A stretch of 64,000 nt of DNA from Caenorhabditis remanei (GCF_010183535.1 NC_071332.1:22196001-22260000), one strand, 5' to 3'. Positions 10,884 to 23,036 are shown, counted from the stretch's first letter. The notes: generated by a model not told the origin, from the sequence alone. A program made the numbers and translations.

Positions 10884-11342
10884 CTTACGGAGGGAAAACC
10901 GAAGGTACCACTGTACACCCCGAATCGGAGCAGTCCCTCAGATGTAACAAGAGAAGTTCAAGACGAGCGTGATACTATAAATTGGAATACTTTCGACCCT
11001 GCTGATTCTGATTCCAAAACTGCAAGAAAAATCAAACAAATGCTCAAATTATGAGCCGTCAAAAGGGAGTATTATCCTTCACGGAAATCTTCATGAATTG
11101 AGGAGGTACGCTTTTCGATACGCGCGGAAGCTTTAATAAAAGTCTGACGGCTCATAACTCGATCCAGGTGAGCATTTGACTGATTTTTCTTGTTGTTTTG
11201 GAATCTGCAGGGTCGAATGTATCTGAGGTCCAATTTATAGAAAGAGTTCAACTCGACTCGTCATTAACTTCTCCTGAAAATCTGAGAGACTGCTCTCATC
11301 TGGCGTTTACAGTACCTTCGGTTTTGTCTCCGTAAGTTTTGG
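10884..11342. repeat. Long palindromic repeat, family C copy 2
   Basis: Outer arms: cttacggagggaaaaccgaa (10884-) versus ttcggttttgtctccgtaag (to 11338). Inner parts: ggaatactttcgaccctgct versus ctgcagggtcgaatgtatct, and caaattatgagccgtcaaaa versus tctgacggctcataactcga. It abuts the palindrome at 10572-10880 and suggests nested or tandem insertion. Confidence 0.85.
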
Positions 11343-12005
11343 CAACTTCAAAAATTAGATTGTATATATAAAGAAGTTGTCGATTCTAACGAGAGGAGAA
11401 AAAGGAATTTGAAATAAAAAAACAATAAGAGAGATGAGAAAACATATAAACTGACAAGAAAAGCGAGGGAGGAGGACTATATGTTTTGTTTTCCGTTGAA
11501 AAGTGATAAAAATGGTAGAGGGTGTAATCGATTCGGAAAAGAAATGGGGGAAACAAGAAGACAAAAGAAAATATAGGGAAAAAGAAGGTTTCAGAAAAGA
11601 AGAAGGAGTTTTTAGTTTTACACTGATAGGGGGGAGAGAGAGAAACAAATTGAAATTTAAGTGAAAGCAAACATTTTTCGAAATTTAGAGAGAGAGAGAG
11701 AGATAAGGGACGGACAATTTTGATATAAATGTTGCGAGTTATTGTTTATAGTCGTATGTGGAGGAGTACATGGTAATGTTAGACATCATTATAGTTCAAG
11801 AATGTTCCTGAACTTTTAACAACAGGAGCTTGAATCTGGATTGAGACTAGAAGACATTCTTTGAAGCCAGAAGATCCTGGCAGATAGAAGTACATCCTGA
11901 ACTTCTGAGATCTGGAAATCCGTACGTGCAGACAGCGGATGCTGAGTTTTTTGTTGACTCGAACGTCCGGCGGACGGAAAATTGAAGAAAAAAAACGTTT
12001 ACAGC

Positions 12006-12195
12006 TTACAAGGGAAGTCCTCGATGTGTCCTCTTTCAAACGACTCAAAAAGTTGGCTCCATAGTTAAAGTTTGACGGCTCATAACTCGGATCACAGAAG
12101 GATTTTGAAGAAATTTGTTTCAGATTCGGAATCTACAGACTCGAAAGTATCAGGTACCAAATTCTTGAGTCGTTTAAAAGTGGAAACTTCGATTT
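12006..12195. repeat. Palindromic repeat, family C copy 3
   Basis: Ends tttcaaacgactcaaaaagt and ttcttgagtcgtttaaaagt are inverted copies. The right half (tttgacggctcataactcgg, then cagactcgaaagtatcaggt) matches, in reverse, the half-element at 49275-49412. Confidence 0.75.
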
Positions 12196-12224
12196 TTCGT
12201 ATGATCCCAACCAAGAGAGTTACA

Positions 12225-12570
12225 GTAAACATATAAAGTACAGGCCACAAAGAATGCAGTTTTTAGCTGAAAATTGTCAAGTGCGCCGTGACCTCCTTGA
12301 TTATGGCACGATGTCCTTGAAGTGCATAGATGAAAAGTAAAGCTTCATTTTTGTAGATAACAATTTTTCTGTACGGGCACATCCTCAAAAGTTATTTTTC
12401 CCAATCTTGGCTCATTTTCACTGCGAAAAGGAGAGATTGTTGAGCTATGTACATTGAAGATGTGAATTACAAAAATGAAACCATATTCTTGACATGTACT
12501 CTCTATAAACAATTGACACTGAGACATTCAATGAGGCCCTGGACCTCGAACAGTACCCATAACAGTAGTT
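12225..12570. repeat. Palindromic repeat, family D copy 2
   Basis: The left part gcttcatttttgtagataac and ctgtacgggcacatcc faces ttacaaaaatgaaaccatat and gacatgtactct at the right. The same layout is seen in the better preserved copy at 32625-33067. Confidence 0.6.
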
Positions 12571-13675
12571 ACACCGTAAAAAGTAAGAAAAAATGCGGGA
12601 AACCGTCAAAAATGGCTATCTCAATCTATTTTCGAGACTATACATAAAAATCAGATAAGTTTCATTCCTGTTTTTCCTCTATTCTCTTTTATTTTTTGAT
12701 TTACGACTACGATAAAGGAAACAACAAAAAAAGAGAAGAGAGCGGTTTCCTTTTCTCGAGAAATGTTTCGAATCGACGCGCTTGTTAGTCTCCAAAAAAA
12801 CATGTGTAGAGACAATAAAGAAGTTTGACCTTCTTCACTCGAATTGAAGATGCTATCAGATTACATTAATCAAATTAACACCGATTGATATGGGTTGGTG
12901 GTGGCCTCTTTTTTCTCTCTCGCTTTTTATCGTTTTGGTAGAGAGAAAAAACTGGTGTCTGTACATATAAGAAATGTTTTTATGGTAATGGATATGACTT
13001 CTGAACAATTTTTTTTGTAGCGTGATGAAGGTGAAGCCTGACTCGAACAAGTTCTGAAGTTCTGAATTTTAACCTCTAGACATAAAATCTATATCTATTA
13101 TCGGTTCGCGAATGGTCTTGTAGCTGAAAAATGTTAAATACAGTACTTTTGAGCTTCCCAGATCTGAAAAAAATCTGCAAACCGTTCAAACCACTGCGAG
13201 ACTAATTGGACCAAATTAGATGCGCTTTTAACATTATATCAGTTCCCAGGGTCATAGAAAGTCCATATAAAGCATTTGCGCTCCAGGAAAATTAGCGCGA
13301 AATTCAAAAATATAACCGAAATTTTTTTGTGTGCTCAAAAAATTTAACTCCCTATTGTTCGTCCACGTTATAAACACACGATTTGGCTGAGCGGCAACTC
13401 AATTGACAGCCTGCCAAGTGGTGTGCAAACGTGCTTTTTTTCGAATCGCGGGTTTCTTTCGAATGCATATTTTTCAAAAACAGATTCAATTTATATACAA
13501 AAAAACTGTAGCCGAATAAGTTAATGTATCACATATGTACTCAAACAGGTAAATCAACAGATAGGTAAAGGAAAGGAATCAATATGCATCAGGGGGAAAT
13601 GAAAAATGGAGAGTCGCATAACCGGTGTGTTTTTGGAACGAAGAGTTGATATATAATCACAAGATGGTTGAGGAA

Positions 13676-16350
13676 TCACAATGTCGAATTAGCGCTATCC
13701 GTGAGTGTATCCGTCTCAGTGGGAACGTGATGAAGGACTGCTTTCTCTGCGTCCACATCATCTTGAACTTCTGGAGACGTCAGAGCTTCTGTACTCGTTT
13801 CTGTGGATTCAAGGGAACGGAGATTAGAGCTGAAATTCAAACGAATTAGAATATGTTTTTGTCGTTTTGAAAAAAAAACTCACATCATTAAAACAATAGC
13901 TGGAATTATAATAACTGGCATAATAACAAATGAGAGCTCGGGGAAGAATTTCAGAGATAATGGGAATGTGATATGGAAGACCCATGAAGACGTCAGATTA
14001 CATACTGCTTCGATTCCGGCGACCAACGAGAAGGCAGTGCCTCTTTCATGCTCTCCAACGTTACTTGAAATCAAACTTCTTAACGCAGTAGCCGGAAATT
14101 TCGAGAACATTTCGAAACAAACGACTCCAAACACTGCATAATCATCCCAGGCAATCGCATACCATGCTCTTCCAATACTTCTCGTCGCCAACCCAAAGAT
14201 CGCCAGTCGAACATCAGTGACACCCGCATTTTTGAGCGCTGGGAAGGCTAACATTGCCATGACAGTAGTCATTGCCTGATTTATAGCTTTCAAGTAGCCA
14301 TACTTCTCGGCACCCCAATAGAATTTGTGTTTCAAATAGAAGAACAGGATTCGTGTGGATCCGATGAATGCGAAGTAGGAGATGGCAAAGGAGAAATAGA
14401 GGATTCTGAGGTTACACTTCGTGGTGGGTGACTTGTTTTCGAAGAGTTGCGAAGCGCCGTTCTGAAATTTTTTGTTGTAAACTACTTCGGTGTTTTCTCT
14501 CAGAACTTACACATAAAGAAAACTGCTTTCTCTTTGACTCCCCATCCAAAAGTGTTGGCTCCGGCTCCGGCTCATGGTACACGACGTCTTTCATCAGAAG
14601 GGCTGATACAAACGCAATGAGATGTGCAATAATGAAGAAGCTGGCCATTCCAAGATAACCAGTGACTTCTAAGCGGGAGCTGATAAGGAATCCGACCATT
14701 GCTGGAAAATGGAAAATTAGATTTTGATTTTAAAATATCGAGCTGCTTAAAACTTACATCCAAAAGAGATGGTTCCTTCCAACCTTGCAATCGCCTTCGC
14801 TCTCTCCTTTGAATCAGTATGCATTGTACTGACAATAGCAAATGCGCCGGAAGTTATAGACATATACCCTCCAAATATACCGTATATCACTTCAGAGACT
14901 ATGAAGTAGTACGGTGATAGCTGGAAACGTTATTCTTTTATATATTTTTCAGAGCCAAACTTAGACCTACCCTTGGCCAAATCACTTGTATTATGATAGT
15001 GAAGTCTGAGATGAAGAGGCCGGTGAATGGAATCAAAAACGCTAATTTTCGAGACTTCATGTCACTTAACTGGCCAATCCATCGACTTGTGACAAATGCT
15101 GTGAGGCATAGTCCCGTACTCCTGAAGTTAGATGTTTTAGAAATGTCACTTTTCCCCTTATTTCCCTTGTTGCTCTTTTGATATTATTCGTTTCTAAAAC
15201 CCCTAATTTTCTTTTCCAAGTAATCCATTTTGTACACATTTGACATTTAGATATGAAATTTCTAGAAAATCTAATTGTTATTTTGGTTTCACGGGCAAAA
15301 CCAGATGATGTTATCGTGCAAAATTGTGTGTAGTTTGAATTGTCATAGCTACTCATGACCAAACCAAATAAATTCTTCAAAATGTATTCCTCTGACATTC
15401 CCAATTATGAGACTCTTAGAATTTTGAAACCCAATAACAACTCGCTCCCGTTTGGACGTAAACAGAAGCCAGGTGACATGTCGTGTGGTGCATTTCGTCA
15501 TGACAACGAGTTGAAAACGAAGCGGAAACTCACGAAGTCAAAAGAATTATGTTGGCCAGAGAATGGACGGCCTCGTCCTTTGCAGCTGCCTCTCGAGATA
15601 TGCATGCGACTTCGGGATCCGTAGAATTGGAGAGAGATATACAGGCCTGAAGATAACTGATTGAAAATTGAAAATTGTTTGGAATACTGTAGAAATCAGG
15701 AATTTTTTCTTGAAAACGCAACTTTTCAAATTTTGACATTTTTGTAATTTTTTGATTTTCTAAGCGAAAGGGCGGGTTGAATTTTGAAAAATCAAAACAA
15801 CTTTTTACCTAACTTTTAATGCAAACCGGGCCGAAACGGGCCGACACGGGCCGGCGCGTAACTCGCTTCAAACTCAATGTTATGAGCTGAAAAATAAACC
15901 AAAATGTAGATCTCGACGAGTTCTATGACACTGACCTACTACGGGCCGGATGGCTATTCGGTAATGTGCCGCGGGCCGGGAAAAAGTGTCCAAAATCGCG
16001 AAAATGGCCAAAAAAGCCATTCGGAAAAAGTGTCCAAAATCGCGAAAATGTCCAAAAAAGCCATTCTAGCCCGGCCCGCGGCACATTAACAAATAGCCAT
16101 CCGGCCCGTAGTAGGTCAGTGTCATAGAACTCGTCGAGATCTACATTTTGGTTTATTTTTCAGCTCATAACATTGAGTTTGAAGCGAGTTACGCGCCGGC
16201 CCGTGTCGGCCCGTTTCGGCCCGGTTTGCAAGTATGCTTTTAAACTTTCTGGAAAAACCCACTCACCTTATAAAAAATCAACGACTGGAAAACTGGAAAA
16301 AATACTGACGTGGTTACTGCATATAGAAATATGGTTATATAAACACCCAT
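13676..16350 (-). CDS. SLC46-family (proton-coupled folate transporter-like) MFS transporter
   Basis: Seven exons, minus strand: 16350-16267, 15646-15534, 15121-14971, 14920-14758, 14701-14511, 14461-13884, 13829-13676. They give 477 residues, typical of SLC46. An N-terminal helix (FLYAVTTSVFFPVFQSLIF) is followed by an extracellular loop with Cys and an NST sequon (ACISLSNSTDPEVACISREA), a family hallmark. A RWIGQLSDMKSRKLAFLIP segment matches the MFS loop 2-3 motif (GRxSDxxGRK). A charged central loop (HEPEPEPTLLDGESKRK) splits the two six-helix halves. The C-terminal tail is Ser/Thr/Glu-rich and cytosolic. The start was chosen at the ATG three bases after a TTTTCAG acceptor. SLC46 proteins carry folates, cyclic dinucleotides or muropeptides with protons; the substrate here is unknown. 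Intron 1 (620 bp) holds a family A repeat. Confidence 0.85.
15825..16236. repeat. Palindromic MITE-like element, family A copy 3 (best preserved)
   Basis: Nearly perfect arms: gcaaaccgggccgaaacggg at the left and cccgtttcggcccggtttgc at the right. The inner arms are ccaaaatgtagatctcgacg and cgtcgagatctacattttgg. The centre holds a 44-bp direct duplication (15979-16022 and 16023-16066). It lies inside intron 1 of the SLC46-type gene. Confidence 0.93.
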
Positions 16351-17715
16351 CTGTCTGAAAATCAACTTTTGGGGGAAGAGAAGAGGAAACGGAAACAAAA
16401 AAAATGAAAAGATCATAAAATGAACGGAAAATAAAATAAAACACAAACGGAGAGAGTGGCTTTATGAATCTTGTTGAGGGGATCAAAAACCAGAAAGTGT
16501 TCAGTTTTTTTGGCCACGCCTACTTTTTCGTGCCGTATGATTGAAATTTTGAGATATGCGAGCCCCGTTATCAGTGCGCATGTTTAGAAAGTGCGCGTGG
16601 TCTTGCGGAGGGAGGAGTCTAAGTGAAAGGAGTTTGAGGTCTTTTTAAACCAATTTCTTTCTGGAAAAAAGCTAAAAACTAAGGATTTGAAAACTGGTTT
16701 TCAAGCGGTTCCGAATTAATCGCTGAATTTTTTTCCAGCTAAAAAAATTCAATTTTTGAAAAATTGAAAACTCGATCAAAAATTGGTCACTTGAAGTTTC
16801 CCTCGGAACATTTTCGATCACTTGAACTTTTTGGGTTTTTTTAGAGTCGAAGACACATGAAAGACACGAGAATGAGAAAAACGGCAAAAAATCATTTTTA
16901 AAGATTCTGAAGGCTCAAGATTACTGTAACTGATGTACATATATAAATATTTTCTGTAATCTTAAAGGTTCTTCATTTTTGAAAAGTATTTATCATAAAT
17001 TTAAAAAAATTGTAAAACCTCATGGACACTCTTAAGAACCACCTTACACATAATAAGGAACTAAAAGTTTCAGAAAGAAACCAGGAAGTTTTATGGATAA
17101 GGAACAAAAGTGCAGACAAAACAACAAAATATGATTTTTTTTTAGAGAAAAAAGATTTTTTTAAATTAATTTTTTTTGCTGGATTATTTTTTTCAATTTC
17201 GCCCTTATCATCTGTGCCGCTTCCACAGATAATTGGGATGGGAAAGGAGAGGAAATCTCAAAAAAATTCTTGGCGCGGAATTCAAGAATTCAAAAATTCC
17301 AAATAGTGAGTGACTAATCGGCTAAAAACAAGCAACACAAAAAATAGTGAAAAAAGTAGTGGGAAATTTCTGTCTCTCTATTGAAAACCAGGAGACGCAG
17401 GAGTTGGGACCCGTCGGAACGAGAGAGTACACGAATTCATGAGAGTTGATCAGACAAAAAATGGGAGCGCGATGGGAGGGATGCATGTGTGAGGGAGGAG
17501 GCAAAATATGAAAACCAGGGGCAAAAAAAGAGAATGAGGAGGAGGAGGAGTAGCCTCGTGGCGACAACGTTGACCACAATGGAGAGGTGGTGACACGTGG
17601 CGAAATGGAGAAATTGAATAAAAAAGTGGAAAGCGCGTGGGAGATGTGGGATTTTCAGATTTCAGATATACTAAGAAAAACTTGAATTTTGGGACGGATA
17701 CCTGATTTCAATCAT

Positions 17716-18285
17716 ACTTGCAGCGTAACTTGCTTAAAACGCAATGTTATGGGCTGAAAAATATACCAAAATGTAGATCTCGGTGAGCTCTACAGTACTG
17801 ACCACTGCGACAACTTGTTTTTTGACCGTAACTTCTTTGAATGATGGCCTTTTGCTAATAGTAAGTTTTTGGAGTTATATTTTAAGCAGTATCAGAAACA
17901 TATTTAATTTACTGGATTCAATTTTGTGCAATGTCTTTGAAAAATCGGATATTATTGAAAATTCATGAAAATTCGAAGAAATCGAGGTTCTCACTTATCA
18001 TCTCAGTGCACCTGGATTTGAAGAGATAAACAAAGGAAATGATGATTTTAGTATTAAAAAAACCGTATGTCCGTAACCTACCACGGACCGGATGGCTGTT
18101 CTATTCGACAATGTAGCGCGGGCCGGGCTAGAGTGGTTTTTTGTAATTTTTGCGTTTTTTGACACTTTTTCCGGCCCGAAGTAAGTTATTGACATAGAAC
18201 TCGTCGAGATCTACATTTTGGTATATTTTTCAGCTCATAATATTGAGTATCAATCGAGTTACGCCCCAGTATGGTTTCAACTACA
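17716..18285. repeat. Palindromic element, family A copy 4, interrupted
   Basis: The left arm (cagcgtaacttgcttaaaac, ccaaaatgtagatctcggtg) and right arm (cgtcgagatctacattttgg, tatatttttcagctcataat) are family A. About 250 bp of unrelated sequence separates the left arm from the remaining half, so the element has been interrupted or rearranged. Confidence 0.75.
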
Positions 18286-20054
18286 TTTTAGACAACGTGA
18301 GCTAGAACCTCTTCTTACTAGATATACTCAAACTGAAGTTGTGAAAAAACAGCTTTCAAAACAAAAAGAGTCGACTAGACTTGCCCAAACCAGATAAAAT
18401 TTTGATTTATCTCAAAGTGTGGGTTAGATCAATCAGCGGGGAGGGTTCAACTGTTTGTCTCAAACTTACGATTTGAACTCATTCATCTTGGCAAAATAAA
18501 CAAAGTGTCAATTTCAACCAGACGGGAGAAAATAGCAGGTTGAAATTTTTAAACATAATACAGAGTCAGGGTGTGATTGGTTGATTTGGGAATTAATTTT
18601 GTGAGCGACTTTCAACCAGGCTACGTATTATACATCTGACATTTCAGGGCACATATGTATTTATCACCAATTTCTAATCTGAACTTTCCCGAGCCATTCT
18701 CTTATCACCTAACCAGCGCGTTCAATATGTCACGCTTTTTTGATCAATGGAAAATTCCATACTATATTTGACACCAACGTTTTTTTGGTCATCTTATCTT
18801 TTCTTCTTATACTATTAACTGTCAATTACGTCAAAAACTGATGGAATGAGACAAAGAAAAGTATCATCAAAGAGCACTGGAATTTGCCTTTTGTCTATTG
18901 AGACACCGATGGGTGGAGCATATGAAGGCAAGACAAGACACACCTTCTGATTCTAGAATGCTGTTTTCAACTGAAGTGACAAAATACATAGAGTAACTTG
19001 TCATTGGATATAGCTAACCGAAATAAGGATGAGAATACAAATCTTGCAATATAATGGTTTCCTAGCAGGGCGTGGCTAGACAGTCTTGTACTTTTAACCT
19101 AAAAGCCGCCAAAAGGCATAGACCTCTCAACAACACGCATATGTCCCTGGGTGACACCTGGTACTGGTACCATGCTGTCTAGACACATGTCTCCAAAAGT
19201 AAATTTCAATAAACCGACGATGAAACCCTTTGCCCTTTTACACAAGCTCCACCCCCTCGCAGAGATTATCTGGAAACACCAATGAGCACACCGTTCCCCA
19301 CGTTCTCTGAACTCTTTGGCCTTGACCCTCCACAAGTATCAATAGAGATAAAATGCGTGGGAAGAGGGAAGTGTCAAAAATGGTCGATTTATAATACGGA
19401 CGGGCAAATAGTGCAAAGAACATTGGATGGGAGATTTACTAGACCGAAATAATGGAATTAATTTCGAACGAATCGAAAAAATCGTGTTGGTGAATGAACG
19501 GATGAAATTGGAAAAATGGAAGATCAAAAAACAATTTGGTCGGTCAAGGAAATGAAATTTTGAGGTGGATAGATAAGTTTTATACATGTTTAGATCTAGG
19601 TCATATATGGAATATTTTGCAACCTTTTAACCACGGATAGTCCAGGTAATTTTCAAAAGTCCCTGAAACAACCTTATAAAGTTCTGACTTTCTTGGGCTG
19701 TGCTGCCCATCATGTTTTTAAAAAACTTATTCTGTTCCTATCTAGACCAGCCATTTTTTCTAGGGTAATACATAATTTTTCAACCCGAAACTTTCTCGAT
19801 GAAAAAATTGAAAATTGAAAAAAAATCATGTTGATCCGCCACCAAAGATCAAATCCCCTCTAACTTCTAGAGGTATCCGTTTTTTGATCTGATCTGTGTT
19901 GAACAAATAAAAAGATCAAAACTCCTCCCTGACACATCGGGGACAAAATATACACATACAATGACAGGATGGGTGGATGGACTACAAACTCCGTAGGAGA
20001 TATATATGGATGAGTTTGTGGGCATGATTTATTCTGAATTATTCAGACTTGTCA

Positions 20055-20280
20055 AAAATCGGGCCGGTGCGAACCTTCTCTTGGAATGGATCCAAAAGTG
20101 GGTACTAACTTCTTTGCAAAATTTTCTGAAATTTTTTTTTAATTTAGAGTGAAAATGCTTAAATTATCATACTTATTCATCTTTTGATTGAGTTTTAAAT
20201 TTTTAGTCGAAAACAATACTTTTTCAAAAAAAATTTCAAAAAATGTTCAAAAAATGTTTCAAAACGGGCCGAAATTTTTT
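20055..20280. repeat. Dispersed GGCCCGG-type repeat, family J
   Basis: It shares cttttgattgagttttaaat, then ttttagtcgaaaac and cgggccgaaat, with 24715-24920. Related sequence occurs at 38960-39432. A further group (40290-40500, 45835-45998, 46595-46775) shares the core aaaaatctgaaaaatcat. No terminal structure is evident. Confidence 0.6.
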
Positions 20281-20745
20281 TTATATGACAAAATTTTTCA
20301 CAGATTCTGAGCTATTTATTTCATTCAAAAATCCGTCAAGACGGTGCAGTGAAATTTGATAGGCAGTACAATGGCTTCTCTGTAATCAAACTAAAACTTT
20401 TCACCAATAATTAAATCCTTATGAGTCTTCACAAGTAGCCGACAGGAAAGCATGAATCTCCAATTACCGGTAATGTCGATCGTATCTCCACATGGATTAC
20501 CTGTGACCCGGCCTTTCCGATCACCTGCTCACTACATTCGAGTCTAATTAGTCGATTGATGTTATCTTCTCTCCGAGTGCGAGTCTCCTACGGATACACA
20601 TAATCCGAGCTAATGCCATATGGCTATATTCTCTCATTCGTGTTGCTAGTTTAGTCTCACTCACTCTCTCTCTCTCTCGTAAAAGTGTATTCCTCTTCTA
20701 CTTTTGATTTTTGTTGCGTGCGTCCGCATTGCTGAAACTACATAA

Positions 20746-21846
20746 ATGAACGTGTTTGAACTGTGAGTTTTGTTTTTAATTTGGTTTTAATTGAAAACTT
20801 TTTGAAAAAATACTTTTAAAATCAATAAAACTTGTTTTTTCTCAGAATTTCCCACACCCTTGGTAATGAAACTACCACTGCGGCCTCTTTTCCAAAAAGA
20901 TACGCACCTCCACAACTTAAAATAACTATTCATTGGGAGAATGGGAGATTCAAGTCTCGAATTCATCAAATTGATAAAAGACGTCACGAGTGTGCGACCT
21001 GGAAAGTCATGTTGTGGAAAAACATGGAGTACTCAAAGAATATGAAGAGAATCGGAAAAGATTGGACAGTTATTGAGTGAGTATAGACACAGATTTTCAA
21101 CGAAAAGGTCATGAAAGCATAAAGTGTTTTTTCCAGGACCTGCCCATCATCTTCCAAAACCAACATCTTCTCGACCGATCCGATAAGTACGACATCTGAA
21201 CTTATCACACACTTCCAGAGAATCTACCGTAAAGTTAACTTCTCTCTCCGATTCGAAAACGTTGATATGGGAGAACACGGCCTTTACAAATGGAAATTCC
21301 TCGCACAGGCTCGAATGATCGCCTTGGTGGACTCAAACATCTACCCATTTCACATTCAAGAGTTTCAATCTATGCTTCGACCACATCAAGAGTTGTATAT
21401 AGACAGTGGATCGGTGGAGTTGGAAAATGCGCCAAAAGTCAGAAAGATCACTATCAAGACTTCTCAGTATTTCATCCCCAATAAGTTTAAAAACTATAAA
21501 TGCGAGCATCTAGAAGTTCTGAAATACTCAATGAACTACAATGACCCTGTAGACTTCATAAATAATTGGTTGGCCGGAGAACATAAGAGTTTGAAAACAT
21601 TCACTCTTCACGATGTTGACGAAAAATGGGTGACCGTATTGCTGAAACTAGATGAATGTGATGAGGGACCGAAATGTTATAAGCGGTCAGTTATTACTTC
21701 GTCAGAGTACATATTTTTAATTCTTTTTTTTCAGTGGCTCAAAAATCATCGAATTCAACAGCAGCCGTATTGTTTTCAGCAATGGGAGAATGGCGACCGT
21801 GAATTTTACAGATACTGGTGTCCTGATATTCGTTGTCTGTGATTGA
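20746..21846 (+). CDS. F-box-associated domain (FBA_2-like) protein lacking an F-box
   Basis: Four exons (20746-20762, 20846-21076, 21137-21685, 21735-21846) give 302 residues. The body has the layout of nematode FBA_2 domains: YRKVNFSLRFENV, a leucine-spaced segment ELYIDSGSVELENAPKVRKI, the Trp-Leu block FINNWLAGEHKSLKTFTLHD, and a closing strand pair around FSNGRMATVNFTDTGVLIF. In worms this domain follows an F-box and is thought to present substrates to SCF ubiquitin ligases. Here exon 1 encodes only MNVFE plus a split Leu. An in-frame TAA sits directly before the ATG. The usual N-terminal F-box (about 45 residues) is therefore missing from the sequence I can read. It could be a natural short form or a gene that has lost its first exon. 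Confidence 0.72.
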
Positions 21847-22047
21847 CTTTTTTTTATGAATCTTGTTTATTTTTTCTGTGTATTTTTTTATCCAATAAAG
21901 CAGAACTTGCAATTTGACCCCAGACCCTTACCCCGGCACTCTGAATCCCTACACTCTAAAAGCGTGTAACCCGGTAACCCGTCAACGTACACCACCACTA
22001 AAAAATCCACGACTCTCCAAAAAAAATTCAGAAAACCAAAAATTCCA

Positions 22048-23013
22048 ATGGTCACCCCGCGAATCACTCGGAAATTCTTGATCGCCATGAAAATTCAGGT
22101 AATTTTTTTTCGTTGGCTTTCCAGTTTAAGAAATTTTCAGAATATTCTCGAGAACTATGGTCTCTACAATGCCTTATTGGCTGTGTGTATCCTTGGTTCG
22201 ATTTGTTTGGACACGTAAGTTGATTCAAAGTTGAAGACCGCCCTGTGAGAATTTTAAGTCACCACAGTCGTGTTGCGTGCGCGTCGCGCTTTATATTGAA
22301 AAAACGGCAAATAAACGTAAAATTTGAATTTGGCACTTAGCCAAGTATTCTTTTTGGGACCCTTTGCGACGAAGCGCGTTTCGACCTTACGCTTCTTATG
22401 TTATCCATTGTCAAAAAACCCTATTCAATTCCCAGTTTCATCGCCTGGAGAGGATATATGTTCAATGCAACCAGTGAGGATGACCAATACTCAACATTGA
22501 TCTACTTTTTCGGATTGGTTGGCTATTTTGTGAGTTTTAATCCTTTTTTAAGCCAATAGTTCTAATTTTCAGATGGTCTGCGCTGTTCTTGGAGACATCT
22601 TCTTCGATCGCCCCCATAATCGACCAGCAATGGGAATTTTCGATGGTCTAGTGATAAGTGTAAGCATCGACAATCAATACTAATCTTAAGTAATCCATAT
22701 GATTTTAGATTCTTCATTTCTTCCTCCTCTTCTGCTATTTCTTCTACTGGGTCTCTTTGCCTGCCGACGTCTGGAACCCATGCCAATATTATATGCCAGA
22801 TTTTTATTGGGGTGAGAAAAACCTTTGATTTTAATTTATATGAAAAAATTACAGTATCCTTCCGTATTACCCCATTGCTCCTTTTCTGTCAGACGGTGCT
22901 TTCTGGGTCATGTGCATTCGTGATCTACCGAAAGAGGTAGGTCAAATAACTTATTGTTAAAAATAAAAATAATAACTTTTAGGCAAAGCCTTCCCGAAAG
23001 ATATTGTGTCTAG
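22048..23013 (+). CDS. Small multi-pass membrane protein (173 residues), possibly AGTRAP-like
   Basis: Seven exons (22048-22098, 22141-22214, 22436-22529, 22573-22659, 22709-22811, 22855-22936, 22983-23013) join in phase. Four hydrophobic segments are visible: ALLAVCILGSICLDTFIAW, IYFFGLVGYFMVCAVLG, ILHFFLLFCYFFYWVSL and ITPLLLFCQTVLSGSCAFVI. A short basic tail follows (YRKRQSLPERYCV). The helix layout and the final helix plus YRKR remind me of angiotensin-II receptor-associated protein, but the match is weak and by eye only. Intron 2 (221 bp) contains a family H repeat. The stop codon is 78 bp from that of the oppositely directed oxidase gene, and AATAAA is at 23037-23042. Confidence 0.75.
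22240..22400 (+). repeat. Dispersed repeat, family H copy 1
   Basis: It contains ttgcgtgcgcgtcgcg, tttatattgaaa, ttggcac and cgacgaagcgcgtttc in fixed order. It lies in an intron. Copies sit at 31390-31575 (reverse) and 42497-42655 (forward). Confidence 0.8.
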
Positions 23014-23036
23014 GAGCTGTTACTTGTTGAAGAATG

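Larger units (their letters stand above)
9876..13675. other. Gene-free interval filled with palindromic repeats
   Basis: Across 3.8 kb no exon chain with splice sites was found. It contains several inverted repeats (10572-10880, 10884-11342, 12006-12195, 12225-12570), GA-rich simple sequence near 11690-11703, and AT-rich filler. The long reading frames here (for example 11355-11670 minus) are low-complexity Phe/Ser strings on the pyrimidine strand and are not credible genes. Confidence 0.6.
16351..20745. other. Gene-poor interval
   Basis: No exon chain was found in 4.4 kb. The stretch holds a broken family A element (17716-18285), a dispersed GGCCCGG-type repeat (about 20055-20280) and pyrimidine-rich tracts near 20660-20690 just before the FBA_2 gene. 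Reading frames such as 17322-17579 minus are low-complexity and carry no splice support. Confidence 0.55.

Noticed and set aside
11355..11670. Two overlapping minus-strand frames of about 95 codons
   Set aside because: Low-complexity Phe/Ser/Leu strings from a pyrimidine-rich strand, with no start context or splice sites.
13255..13445. Possible further copy of palindrome family G
   Set aside because: Shares only short phrases (cagggtc, gcgctcca) with 1000-1338, and no second arm could be aligned.
17322..17579. 85-codon minus-strand frame rich in Ser, Pro and His
   Set aside because: Simple-sequence composition and no supporting exons. It more likely is upstream sequence of the SLC46-type gene.
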